Position numbers and translations under genes: made by a program
Source: an uncultured Ruminococcus sp.
GTDB lineage: Bacteria; Bacillota_A; Clostridia; Oscillospirales; Ruminococcaceae
Direction of reading: 5' to 3'
NCBI GenBank assembly: GCA_937880065.1
Contig: CALFMA010000395.1
Coordinates: forward strand, 1-7,135
DNA length: 7,135 bases
Part shown: piece after piece, positions 1-6,950 of the stretch
Layout: every line of letters starts with the position of its first letter
Numbering within the stretch: position 1 is the first letter of the stretch
Notes under the pieces: model-generated
Told to the model about the DNA's origin: nothing
The model's database searches: none
The model's input: only the letters and a program-made list of their open reading frames with translations

Positions 1-1
1 G

Positions 2-76
2 GTCAGCACAAGTGAAACAGTGCAGAAATGCTATGAAGAGATGGCTGAAAATATCAGCAAAGCACGCTTATATTGA
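2..76 (+). CDS. 3' end of an unidentified protein gene (partial)
   Basis: An open frame enters from the window edge and runs 24 codons to a TGA stop. It encodes a polar, charged C-terminus ending in ENISKARLY. The stop lies 4 nt before the AAGGAG that serves mtnN, which is typical of neighbouring genes in one operon, so this is probably the end of a co-transcribed upstream gene. The piece is too short to assign a family. Frame 1 is closed by a TGA within the first 15 nt. The call rests only on the open frame and tight spacing, so it could still be a chance frame. Confidence 0.5.
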   Translation, partial: VSTSETVQKCYEEMAENISKARLY

Positions 77-95
77 TATAAAGGAGTAAAATTAA

Positions 96-773
96 ATGAA
101 AAAAATCGCTGTAATCGGTGCTATGCCCTCAGAACTTGCCGACATTCGTCTTATGCTTGGTGAGGCTGAAATCAAGAGAATTTCAGGCTTTGACTTCTAC
201 ATAAATGAGTACAAGGGAAATAAAATTATCAATGCCTGCTGCGGTATTGCTAAGGTTAATGCCGCACTTTGCACACAGGTTATGATTGACAATTTCTCAC
301 CTGATTACGTTATAAACGCAGGTGTTGCAGGGGGTATGAATACTGCTGTTAAAGTATGCGATATCGTTATTTCAACAGAAGTTCTCCCCCACGACCTTGA
401 CCCTCATTTCCTTGCGGATTATCCCCCATATTGTGCAGTTTTCAAGGCTGATGACAAGATTATGGATACTGCCGAAAAGGTTTGCGGTGAATTTTCTGTA
501 AATTCTTTCCGTGGACGTATCGTTTCAGGTGAACAGTTTATTTCAGATAGTGCTGTAAAAGCCGCTATACAGGAGAAATTCGCTCCTTATGCCGTTGATA
601 TGGAAAGTGCAGCTGTAGGTCATTGCTGCTTCCTCAACGAAATGCCCTTTGCAAGCATCCGCTGCATTTCCGACAATGCCGACGACGAAGGTGCAATGTC
701 ATTTGATGAATTTGAAAAAATTGCTGCAAAGCGTGTGGCTGAAATCGTTCTCAGAATGACGGAATTACTGTAA
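96..773 (+). CDS. mtnN: 5'-methylthioadenosine/S-adenosylhomocysteine nucleosidase
   Basis: This cytosolic enzyme hydrolyses the N-glycosidic bond of S-adenosylhomocysteine and 5'-methylthioadenosine, releasing adenine; the family also acts on 5'-deoxyadenosine. It belongs to the activated-methyl cycle and methionine salvage. The 225-residue length is normal for the PNP/UDP phosphorylase superfamily. Visible landmarks are the N-terminal IGAMPSE with Glu13 (equivalent to E. coli Glu12), the GVAGG turn at 76-80, SGEQFI at 144-149 (purine-stacking Phe148), VDMESAAV with Glu170 (ribose-binding Glu174 equivalent), and ISDNAD with Asp193 (catalytic Asp197 equivalent). All key residues are present, so it should be active. 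The start is supported by AAGGAG at 81-86, 9 nt upstream. It follows the partial gene closely and precedes the scaffoldin gene by 39 nt, so partial co-transcription is possible. No luxS is visible here. Confidence 0.95.
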   Translation: MKKIAVIGAMPSELADIRLMLGEAEIKRISGFDFYINEYKGNKIINACCGIAKVNAALCTQVMIDNFSPDYVINAGVAGGMNTAVKVCDIVISTEVLPHDLDPHFLADYPPYCAVFKADDKIMDTAEKVCGEFSVNSFRGRIVSGEQFISDSAVKAAIQEKFAPYAVDMESAAVGHCCFLNEMPFASIRCISDNADDEGAMSFDEFEKIAAKRVAEIVLRMTELL

Positions 774-777
774 AAAA

Positions 778-791
778 CTCCCATACGGGAG
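778..791 (+). other. small intergenic hairpin between mtnN and the scaffoldin gene
   Basis: CTCCC, a four-base loop ATAC, then GGGAG form a perfect 5-bp stem that begins 4 nt after the mtnN stop. It is followed by ATAAATAAAGGAG rather than a T-run, so it does not look like an efficient intrinsic terminator. It ends 7 nt before the AAGGAG of the next gene. A role in mRNA processing or partial attenuation is conceivable but not shown. Confidence 0.4.
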
Positions 792-812
792 ATAAATAAA
801 GGAGAAATAATT

Positions 813-2162
813 ATGAAAAAATCACTTTCAATTTTATCCGCCGCAATCCTTACGGCTTCCTGCCTGCCACTTACAGTAGCTAATGCCGCAGAAGCTCCTG
901 CATTTTATATGACAGCAGGCGAATCCGACAAATATGAGCTGTCAAACGGCGGAAAAAACATTTCCATTGATGACCTTTCAGAGGATATTACTGCAACTGC
1001 AAATATTTATTTTGCAGACTCCGCTAAAGGTGCATGGAGTGTTTCACCAAAGTGGAAGTCAAATTCCGAGCATATCAAAATTACAAATGTGCATAATCCC
1101 CTTGAAGATGGAAAACTCAAGGAATTTGCTTATGCTGCAAAGGACGCAAACGGCAATTTTACAAGTTCAAAATGCACTTTTGATTTAACAACAAATTCTA
1201 ATTATAATTCCAAGAATTTCACAGTAAGAAGCAACGACGGAAAAGCGCTTGTTCCATATGGTGAAAAGTCCGACTCATACCCTCTTGTATCTTTTGATTT
1301 CTCAATTTCCAAGGATACTCCCGACGGTACATATGAAATCTTCTTCACAGATGATGAGGACAATGCTACAAGATGTGCTATGGACGCAGCAAACGGAAAC
1401 ACAATCTACACATTCCCTGACAATCCTCCAAGCCTTTCAAATCTGAAAATCACTATCGGTGCAGATGAAGCAGCAGGCGACATTTCCTTACAGGGCAAAC
1501 CCGTTGAAGCTGCACCGGGAGAAAAGGTTGAAGTTGATTTTGTAATCAACGCTCCCGAAAATACAAAATCAGGAATAAGCGGTGTATTCTTCAAGGTTGA
1601 TACAGATGAAAAGCTTACTTTTGTTTCCGCAAAATTCGCTGACGCTTTCAATCCTTATGGCATTTACAATACAAAAACAGGCGAAGTTGCTTTTGCAAAT
1701 CCTGAGGGAAAAGATGTTTCTGCATCAAACGGAGATACTTTAGTTACATTGACTTTTGAAGTTCCCGCTAATGCAGCAAAGGGCGATGTTTATAAAATCG
1801 GAATAAACGGACTTGAAGTAGTAAATACTAACGGTGTTAATGTTACTTCAAATGCAGCTGTTCAGCCTGCTGAAATCAAGGTTTCCGATTCACTTAAACC
1901 AAATATCGGAGATATAAACCTTGACGGTAAGGTTGACTCCTCTGACGCATCATTGGCTCTTGCTGATTATGCTGCAATTGCAACAGGAAGCGGCTCAAGT
2001 CTGAATGCTCAGCAGAAGCTCAACGGTGATGTTAACTTTAACAATTCAATCGACTCTACAGATGCTTCAGATATTCTTGCTTACTACGCTTATACAGCAA
2101 CAACAACTGACAATCCTGTAAAGACATTCCTTGAATACTTCAACAGAAAACTCCCTGTATGA
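813..2162 (+). CDS. secreted scaffoldin-like protein with cohesin-like module and C-terminal dockerin
   Basis: Residues 1-25 are a Sec signal peptide (MKKS, hydrophobic core, VANA cleavage site). Residues 29-216 form a beta-rich module whose last third (PLVSFDFSISKDTPDGTYEI, then LKITIG) follows the cohesin pattern. Residues 224-357 are a better cohesin match: a GEKVEVDFVI strand, an SGISGVFF segment, TLVTLTFEVPANAAKGDVY and a closing strand ending in EIKV. Residues 365-431 are a type I-like dockerin with two F-hand repeats; the calcium-loop residues are D367/N369/D371/D375/D378 and D406/N408/N410/D414/D417, each followed by an Ala/Tyr-rich helix. A cohesin binds dockerins of other proteins and the dockerin binds another scaffoldin, so an adaptor role in a cellulosome-like complex is inferred, similar in layout to Ruminococcus flavefaciens ScaC. 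No catalytic domain, SLH repeat or LPXTG anchor is seen. AAGGAG at 799-804 supports the start. Confidence 0.85.
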   Translation: MKKSLSILSAAILTASCLPLTVANAAEAPAFYMTAGESDKYELSNGGKNISIDDLSEDITATANIYFADSAKGAWSVSPKWKSNSEHIKITNVHNPLEDGKLKEFAYAAKDANGNFTSSKCTFDLTTNSNYNSKNFTVRSNDGKALVPYGEKSDSYPLVSFDFSISKDTPDGTYEIFFTDDEDNATRCAMDAANGNTIYTFPDNPPSLSNLKITIGADEAAGDISLQGKPVEAAPGEKVEVDFVINAPENTKSGISGVFFKVDTDEKLTFVSAKFADAFNPYGIYNTKTGEVAFANPEGKDVSASNGDTLVTLTFEVPANAAKGDVYKIGINGLEVVNTNGVNVTSNAAVQPAEIKVSDSLKPNIGDINLDGKVDSSDASLALADYAAIATGSGSSLNAQQKLNGDVNFNNSIDSTDASDILAYYAYTATTTDNPVKTFLEYFNRKLPV

Positions 2163-2176
2163 GAATAGCAAAATTT

Positions 2177-2210
2177 AGGGACGTTCCGATTTCGGAGCGT
2201 CCCTGTTTTT
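2177..2210 (+). terminator. intrinsic terminator after the scaffoldin gene
   Basis: A 12-bp stem pairs 2177-2188 with 2193-2204 (AGGGACGTTCCG / CGGAGCGTCCCT, one G-T wobble at 2184/2197) around an ATTT loop, followed by G and five T. It begins 14 nt after the scaffoldin stop. In the opposite direction the stem has one A-C mismatch and is followed by AAATTTTG, so it may also weakly terminate the convergent kinase/regulator operon, whose last stop codon is at 2222. Confidence 0.92.
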
Positions 2211-2221
2211 GTGCCGTAAAT

Positions 2222-2845
2222 CTATACGAGATTATTTTTTATTGCATATACCGCAAGCTGTGTGCGGTCTTTAAGTTTTAGCTTTTCCAAAAGCCTTGAT
2301 ATGCTGTTGCGGACAGTTCCCTCTGCAAGAAAAAGTTCTGCGGCAATTTCTTTATTGTCGTATCCCTCGCATATCAGACGGAGAAATTCCACTTCACGTT
2401 CAGTTAAATCAAGATTTTTCGGAGCTTGCTTCACAGGCTCTTTTTTTATTGCCTGAAAAACATTGTCGCAGAATACATTAATTCCCCCTGCCACAGCTTT
2501 GATTGAATTTATAACCTGTGCACTGTCCATTTCTTTGAGAATATAGCCGTCTGCACCGCTTGCCATAGCCTTTTCAACTGTTTCCTTATCGTCAAATGTG
2601 GTGAGAACAAGCACCTTTATGCCTTTCAGCTTGTCCTTAATCTGACGTGTACCGTAGCCTCCGTCAAAATCGGGCATACGCATATCCATAAGCACCACAT
2701 CGGGTTCAAGCCGCAATGCAAGTTCATATGCCTCCTTGCCGTTGCCAGCCTCCCCCACTACCGTAATATCGGGTTCGCCTGCAAGCACAGCCTTTAAGCC
2801 CATACGCAAAACTGCCACATCATCTGCAATAAGCACCTTAATCAT
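2222..2845 (-). CDS. NarL/LuxR-family two-component response regulator
   Basis: This 207-residue DNA-binding regulator should be phosphorylated by the kinase encoded just upstream. Residues 1-118 are the receiver: acidic pair Asp8/Asp9, phospho-acceptor Asp54 in LMDMRMP, Thr82 in LTTFDD and Lys104 in YILKE, all of the conserved switch residues. A short linker (about 130-145) leads to a LuxR/GerE helix-turn-helix at 146-205, with LTEREVEFLRLICEGYDNKE and the recognition-helix region EGTVRNSISRLLEKL. Domain order and length match the LiaR/VraR/DesR group of Firmicutes regulators. The start ATG lies 4 bp after the kinase stop and its ribosome binding site is inside the kinase gene, implying coupled translation. 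The repeats at 6996-7030 are the best candidate target site, which would make the operon autoregulated; that link is inference. It ends 12 nt from the scaffoldin terminator, in convergent orientation. Confidence 0.93.
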   Translation of the reverse strand: MIKVLIADDVAVLRMGLKAVLAGEPDITVVGEAGNGKEAYELALRLEPDVVLMDMRMPDFDGGYGTRQIKDKLKGIKVLVLTTFDDKETVEKAMASGADGYILKEMDSAQVINSIKAVAGGINVFCDNVFQAIKKEPVKQAPKNLDLTEREVEFLRLICEGYDNKEIAAELFLAEGTVRNSISRLLEKLKLKDRTQLAVYAIKNNLV

Positions 2846-2849
2846 ATTA

Positions 2850-4445
2850 TCATCCTTTCTCTACGGGAATTTTCATCATTGTAGTAAATCCCTCGCCCTC
2901 TACAGAGGAGAATTTCACCGTTCCGCCTAAATCCTCTATGCGGCGGCGAATACCGCTTAATCCGTTGTTTTCCTTAATTTTACCGCAGCCCTTGCCGTTG
3001 TCAAAAATGTAAAGTTCCAGTCTGTCGCCAAGAAATTTTATAATTATATCAATTCTCTCCGCCGATGAATAACGCATTGTATTTGTAACGGTTTCCTTGA
3101 CGGAATCATAAATCTGTCGAATACAGAAAGCATATCGGCTGTCCTCCGTACCCTGCACGCACACGTCAATATCAACAGTCCGCACCGCATCTGTTACGGT
3201 TTTAACTGCCCTTGTTACAGAGGTCATAAATTCATCATCACGGAGATTATTTATAGAGCATCGAAGCTGTGTAATTCCGCTTCGGGATAAGCCGTCAATT
3301 TCCGCTATATATTGCGGAATTTCCGTAAGTTTTCCGCTTTTCAGTTCCGTCTGCGTAATCTTCGCAAGGGAACTTATCATTGTAAATGTGTGACCTGCGG
3401 AGTCGTGAATTTCCTGTGCAATTCTGTTTCGCTCATGCTCAATTGACAGCTTTTTCTCTGTCTGTGCCAGTTCAAAATATTCGGTTATGTTGCTTATAAG
3501 AACAATTTCTGCAATTTCAGTTCCCAATTCATTTAAAATCAGACTTTTTTTCACGCTGTATCGCTCATTTTCCACAGAAAATTCCGCTGAATTTCCCGTA
3601 AAATCAATGACCTCGCCCGAAAGTTCCGACAAAGCCGAACACAGTTCCGAAATATGGCTGTATTCCGCAGAAACAAGAGTTTTCATTGCCTTATTTCTAT
3701 ATGTCACATTTCCCTCAGTATCGAATACTGCCGCCGCCGTTTCAATATTGTCAAAGGTGTCCTGAATGGCTATCTGATTAATGTCAAGAAGTCCGTAACG
3801 CCTTATCGCCACAAGCACCATTATAACAGAAAAGGCAAAAAACAGCGGTGTAAGCTCGATTTCAGATTTAATTACACCGCAGAGAGTCAGCATATTTATC
3901 ATAAGCGGAACAAGTGCCGCCAATGCTAAAAACATTGACTGGGCGGAAATTACTTTTCCCTTTGAATGGCGGATAAACATAAGGGAAATTCCCCATATAA
4001 TGAATATGTAAAATAAAAGCTGAAAAACGTAAAATAACATTCCATAGCTTATGCCGTTTATGCCGAATTCCCTGTAATACAGCCTATGAAGCGGATTTGT
4101 GACAATTGCGGCATACATTACAACGGACAAAATCGGAAGAAAAGCTGCCATTTTTCTGAATTTCGCCGATGTTTCCGAATATTCCGCTGAAAACATAAGC
4201 CAGAATGACGGGAAACAGCATATTCCCACATAACCTATAAGATAGCTGATTTTAAGCTGCATATCATTGACGGAAAATAAAATAAGAAGCTGGGACACAA
4301 GCCACATCACAATTGACATCTGACAGACAATGAAAAGCCGTGTCATTTTATTTTTATTTCCTCTGGACAAAATCCAGCCTACCGTCCCCAGCATACCTGT
4401 AAGACCTATAATAAGCAGGGCTGTCGCCAATATTTTTACCGCCAT
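2850..4445 (-). CDS. 7TM sensor histidine kinase (HisKA_7TM-PAS-HisKA_3-HATPase)
   Basis: This 531-residue membrane kinase is the presumed partner of the downstream response regulator. Seven hydrophobic segments (about 5-27, 36-58, 67-87, 99-116, 132-156, 169-190, 197-215) fit the 7TM N-terminal sensor region found in many Gram-positive kinases. A PAS-like domain follows at about 225-322 (TAAAVFDTEGNVTYRNKAM), then a short helical linker. The HisKA_3 motif ERNRIAQEIHDSAGH places the phospho-acceptor at His347. The ATP-binding domain (about 445-528) shows the N-box ETVTNTMRYS (Glu451, Asn455), the G1 box DNGKGCG (482-488) and the G2 region GLSGIRRRIEDLGG (495-508), so it should be catalytically competent. 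AAAGGA lies 8 nt upstream of the start. The signal is unknown; a ligand or membrane state sensed in the bilayer is plausible. By eye, codons such as ACG, GCG and TCG look more common here than in the neighbouring genes. Confidence 0.93.
   Translation of the reverse strand: MAVKILATALLIIGLTGMLGTVGWILSRGNKNKMTRLFIVCQMSIVMWLVSQLLILFSVNDMQLKISYLIGYVGICCFPSFWLMFSAEYSETSAKFRKMAAFLPILSVVMYAAIVTNPLHRLYYREFGINGISYGMLFYVFQLLFYIFIIWGISLMFIRHSKGKVISAQSMFLALAALVPLMINMLTLCGVIKSEIELTPLFFAFSVIMVLVAIRRYGLLDINQIAIQDTFDNIETAAAVFDTEGNVTYRNKAMKTLVSAEYSHISELCSALSELSGEVIDFTGNSAEFSVENERYSVKKSLILNELGTEIAEIVLISNITEYFELAQTEKKLSIEHERNRIAQEIHDSAGHTFTMISSLAKITQTELKSGKLTEIPQYIAEIDGLSRSGITQLRCSINNLRDDEFMTSVTRAVKTVTDAVRTVDIDVCVQGTEDSRYAFCIRQIYDSVKETVTNTMRYSSAERIDIIIKFLGDRLELYIFDNGKGCGKIKENNGLSGIRRRIEDLGGTVKFSSVEGEGFTTMMKIPVEKG
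2854..2860 (-). promoter_or_regulatory. ribosome binding site of the response regulator inside the kinase gene
   Basis: On the minus strand AGAAAGG lies within the last codons of the kinase gene (GAG AAA GGA TGA), 8 nt before the regulator ATG. Ribosomes finishing the kinase would expose or reload at this site, which supports translational coupling and a roughly fixed kinase-to-regulator ratio. Confidence 0.7.
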
Positions 4446-4463
4446 ATTTTCATTCCTTTCAAT

Positions 4464-4497
4464 GGCAATGCCGCACGTATAGAACGTGCGGTATGCC
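4464..4497 (-). other. long intercistronic hairpin in the kinase leader
   Basis: CCGCACGT (4471-4478) and ACGTGCGG (4484-4491) pair perfectly around the loop ATAGA. The stem extends outward through G4470-T4492 and T4469-A4493, and, past a single bulged A4468, through GGCA/TGCC (4464-4467 with 4494-4497). That gives about 14 pairs. No T-run follows on either strand, so it is not a standard terminator. It sits only 4 nt upstream of the kinase AAAGGA in the 101-nt gap after the large membrane-protein gene. It could set the expression ratio of the membrane protein to the kinase by RNA processing, stability or access to the ribosome binding site. Confidence 0.7.
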
Positions 4498-4527
4498 CTG
4501 ATATTTAGGGAACCTCTTTAATTTTTA

Positions 4528-4542
4528 CCCCGATTCCCCGAT
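4528..4542 (-). repeat. short tandem CCCCGAT repeat after the membrane-protein stop
   Basis: CCCCGAT occurs twice with one intervening T (4528-4534 and 4536-4542) and is flanked on both sides by TTTTTACC (4522-4529 and 4544-4551). On the minus strand this lies just after the TAA stop of the large membrane-protein gene. No stem with a T-tract is formed, so no terminator is claimed; it may be simple slippage. Confidence 0.45.
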
Positions 4543-4546
4543 GTTT

Positions 4547-6904
4547 TTACCATGTCCAGTCTGAAAATGTCTTTGAAACTGTCGCCTTGATTGATTCGCC
4601 CTTTTTGCGTGATGCCTCGTTAACAGCGGCAATTGCGATGAAGATAACGCCTACTGCAAGGAGATATACCCACCAGCCTGCTGATGTGAAATACTTAGCT
4701 GTGAGGAGAATTGTGAGAATTAAAAGGGCGATTGAAGATACGCTGAACCATGTCTTGCTCTTTGCGTAGAATGAGAAGATGAGAACCGCTGCTGTTACTG
4801 CAAGTACGAAAATTCTGTTGAACATATTGTCGTGGCCGATTCCGTCAACTATAAGTCCTGCAAATGCAAGGATAAACATTATTGTTGAGATAATTCTTGA
4901 AGCGTCCTTGTGATTTCTCCAGATAAATCTGTATACCACACCAAGGAGAAGAATAATTCCGAGATTGATTTTGCTTGAAACGAGAGATGAGTCAAATACA
5001 AAGAACTGTCTTGTGATAAATGCAAAGGCTACAAAAAATGCTGATACTGAAAGAATAACTGCCGCTGCATTTTTATTTGTGTTTTTCTTGATGAATGCTG
5101 CTACAAATACAGCAATTGCAATGTAAATGAGGAAGCTTGTTACGTTGTCAATTCCTGAGATGCCGAATAAAGCGATTACTGATACAGGAAGAAGTACGTC
5201 AATGTTAATTCTGTCATTCTTTTTGCAGATTAAAGATTCGGGGAATATAACTCTTGATGCAATTACAAGAACTGCAAATAATCCGAACATAAGGTAATCT
5301 GAAATTCTGTCGCTTACGATATTTTCATCGATAATTTCTTTTAATGTAACTACCAATGCAATAACTGAACCTGCTGCTGTGATGTTGCATTTCATTAAAC
5401 AGGAAATGATGAAATGTAATACGATAACTGAAAGTGAAATAAAGCAGAATTCTGTATATCCCGTGATTGCAAAAAGTGCAATTACTGCGGCTGTCATAAG
5501 GCTGTATGATGCTGTGTGTGCCTTTACAGGGTGGTTTGCATGGAAACCGAATGATATTTTAGGAAGAAACAGGAAGAATGATGCCATAACCACATACAGC
5601 AATGCGAGAATACCATATACTGCAACATAAAGCTTATCTGTTGTTTCATTGTATACGTATAAATTGGCATATATATTATATGCCATACAAATTGGCATTA
5701 TCGGAAGTGCGATTCCTGCAACAAACTGAATATCCTTTGAGTTGTGGAGGCAATATCCCATTATAAATACTGTGAGGATAAATGGGAAAAGAAGATTTAA
5801 TCCGTATACTGCGTCAAAGTTTGCATTAAGGGCAACAATTGAACCGATGATAAATCCGATGAATGAAACAACCTTTGATGCTGTGAGATTTTCGGGAATT
5901 AAGCAATTGATAAGGTAAATCACAAATGTGATTGCTCCGAAAAGAAGCATTGCCCAAGGCTCACCGATTTCGCCCTCAAATCCGCCTGTTACTATGAGAG
6001 CTGTGTAAAAACCGATAATATCTGCAAAAATGAACATCCACTTCTGATTTTTAAGAAAACCGTAGCCGAAAAGCTGAACGAGAAGTATGCCAAGAACTGC
6101 AAATGTATACCATGTAGCGTCAATTGTTGTTGCAACTACATAAGCCATAGCAATAATCTGATAGAGTACAGCTGAGATGTCGCTGATGATTTCAGCAGGA
6201 TTTTCAAACGCTGTACCCTTATGAGGCTTGAAGATGAGAATAACTGCTGTAATGACAAGCTGTGCAAATCCGATAAGAACTGCATACTGATCAAAATTGT
6301 CTGAAAACTGCATACAAAGGAAGATGATTGCAATTGAAATAAATGAAAATCCTGTGTAGTAGAATGAGGGATGCTTGTAGAAGTTCTGACCTGCAAAAGC
6401 AGATACAGCTGCAAGTGATGCCATAACTGCAAGGAACATTCCGCAGCCAAGTCCGTCAAAGCTGAACCATTCGCCGAAAAGGTTGTAATAGCCTGCTGTG
6501 CCGAATGCAACGATTGCAATAAGCGTACCAATCATATAAAATGCTGATGAAGTCTGTACAAGCTCTGAAGCCGCTTTCATAACTCCGCAGATTGCAAATG
6601 CGATAACCGCCGCACCTGCAAGGGCGAATACTCTTGTTACAGGCTCCATATTAAGCCAGTTTGCAGCCACAAATGTGATTGAGGACAGCATAATGAAGAT
6701 TGTACCTATTATAAGCATAACGGAAGATGCGGACATCTTCTTTTTAGGCGGCTTAGGGGCTCTGTAAACAGGTCCGTAAACCATTGATTTTTGCTGAGAT
6801 TTCTTTTTTTCATATTTTACAAGTGCCATAATTGCCAGAACAATACCAACGGGAACACCAATGAAAAGAATTATCAGCAATGCTAAAAGTAATGTAATTG
6901 TCAT
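4547..6904 (-). CDS. large polytopic membrane protein of unknown function (about 27 hydrophobic segments)
   Basis: I do not firmly recognise this protein. With the start at 6904 it has 785 residues. The first membrane segment (about 2-29) is followed by a basic, proline-rich cytoplasmic stretch at 30-56 (KYEKKKSQQK, then RAPKPPKKK). From residue 62 to about 765 there are some 26 further hydrophobic segments joined by very short loops, and a soluble tail that ends in SDWTW. The segment around 62-91 (LIIGTIFIMLSSITFVAANW) recalls DUF2157-like and other uncharacterised clostridial membrane proteins, but this is only resemblance. No enzyme motif, transporter signature or soluble domain is visible. 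It is the first gene of an operon with a sensor kinase and a response regulator, under a promoter with a two-box operator, which suggests a role in envelope function or signal input. The longer start at 6922 is rejected because the ribosome binding site would lie inside the coding region. Confidence 0.85.
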   Translation of the reverse strand: MTITLLLALLIILFIGVPVGIVLAIMALVKYEKKKSQQKSMVYGPVYRAPKPPKKKMSASSVMLIIGTIFIMLSSITFVAANWLNMEPVTRVFALAGAAVIAFAICGVMKAASELVQTSSAFYMIGTLIAIVAFGTAGYYNLFGEWFSFDGLGCGMFLAVMASLAAVSAFAGQNFYKHPSFYYTGFSFISIAIIFLCMQFSDNFDQYAVLIGFAQLVITAVILIFKPHKGTAFENPAEIISDISAVLYQIIAMAYVVATTIDATWYTFAVLGILLVQLFGYGFLKNQKWMFIFADIIGFYTALIVTGGFEGEIGEPWAMLLFGAITFVIYLINCLIPENLTASKVVSFIGFIIGSIVALNANFDAVYGLNLLFPFILTVFIMGYCLHNSKDIQFVAGIALPIMPICMAYNIYANLYVYNETTDKLYVAVYGILALLYVVMASFFLFLPKISFGFHANHPVKAHTASYSLMTAAVIALFAITGYTEFCFISLSVIVLHFIISCLMKCNITAAGSVIALVVTLKEIIDENIVSDRISDYLMFGLFAVLVIASRVIFPESLICKKNDRINIDVLLPVSVIALFGISGIDNVTSFLIYIAIAVFVAAFIKKNTNKNAAAVILSVSAFFVAFAFITRQFFVFDSSLVSSKINLGIILLLGVVYRFIWRNHKDASRIISTIMFILAFAGLIVDGIGHDNMFNRIFVLAVTAAVLIFSFYAKSKTWFSVSSIALLILTILLTAKYFTSAGWWVYLLAVGVIFIAIAAVNEASRKKGESIKATVSKTFSDWTW

Positions 6905-6912
6905 ATGAAACG

Positions 6913-6918
6913 CTCCTT
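6913..6918 (-). promoter_or_regulatory. ribosome binding site that fixes the membrane-protein start
   Basis: AAGGAG on the minus strand lies 8 nt upstream of the ATG at 6904. An in-frame ATG at 6922 is upstream of this site and has only A-rich sequence and CCTCTC before it, so translation most likely begins at 6904 with MTITLLL. That start places the hydrophobic segment directly at the N-terminus. Confidence 0.9.
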
Positions 6919-6924
6919 TCATTT

Positions 6925-6950
6925 TTGAGAGGTTTTCTTGAGAGGTTTTC
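6925..6950. repeat. 13-bp perfect tandem duplication in the operon leader
   Basis: TTGAGAGGTTTTC occurs twice in a row (6925-6937 and 6938-6950) with no mismatch. On the minus strand this gives two copies of GAAAACCTCTCAA in the 5' untranslated leader of the membrane-protein gene. Each copy supplies a CCTCTC that can pair with the single GAGAGG at 6950-6955. Confidence 0.9.

Noticed and set aside
96..773. Quorum-sensing (AI-2) interpretation of the nucleosidase gene
   Set aside because: No luxS or receptor gene is present in the window, and the enzyme is a general housekeeping function.
778..791. Hairpin after mtnN as an intrinsic terminator
   Set aside because: The stem is only 5 bp and is followed by ATAAATAAAGG with no T-run.
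849..872. Possible lipobox (LTASC) in the scaffoldin signal peptide
   Set aside because: The -3 position is Thr rather than Leu or another usual residue, the hydrophobic core continues past the Cys, and a good signal peptidase I site (VANA) follows at residues 22-25.
3487..3929. Open frames on the + strand opposite the kinase gene
   Set aside because: They are antisense to a complete, motif-rich kinase, show no recognisable protein features and lack good ribosome binding sites.
6136..6531. Alternative-frame open frame inside the large membrane-protein gene
   Set aside because: It is a low-complexity Leu/Ser/Gln-rich shadow of the hydrophobic coding frame, without its own start signals.
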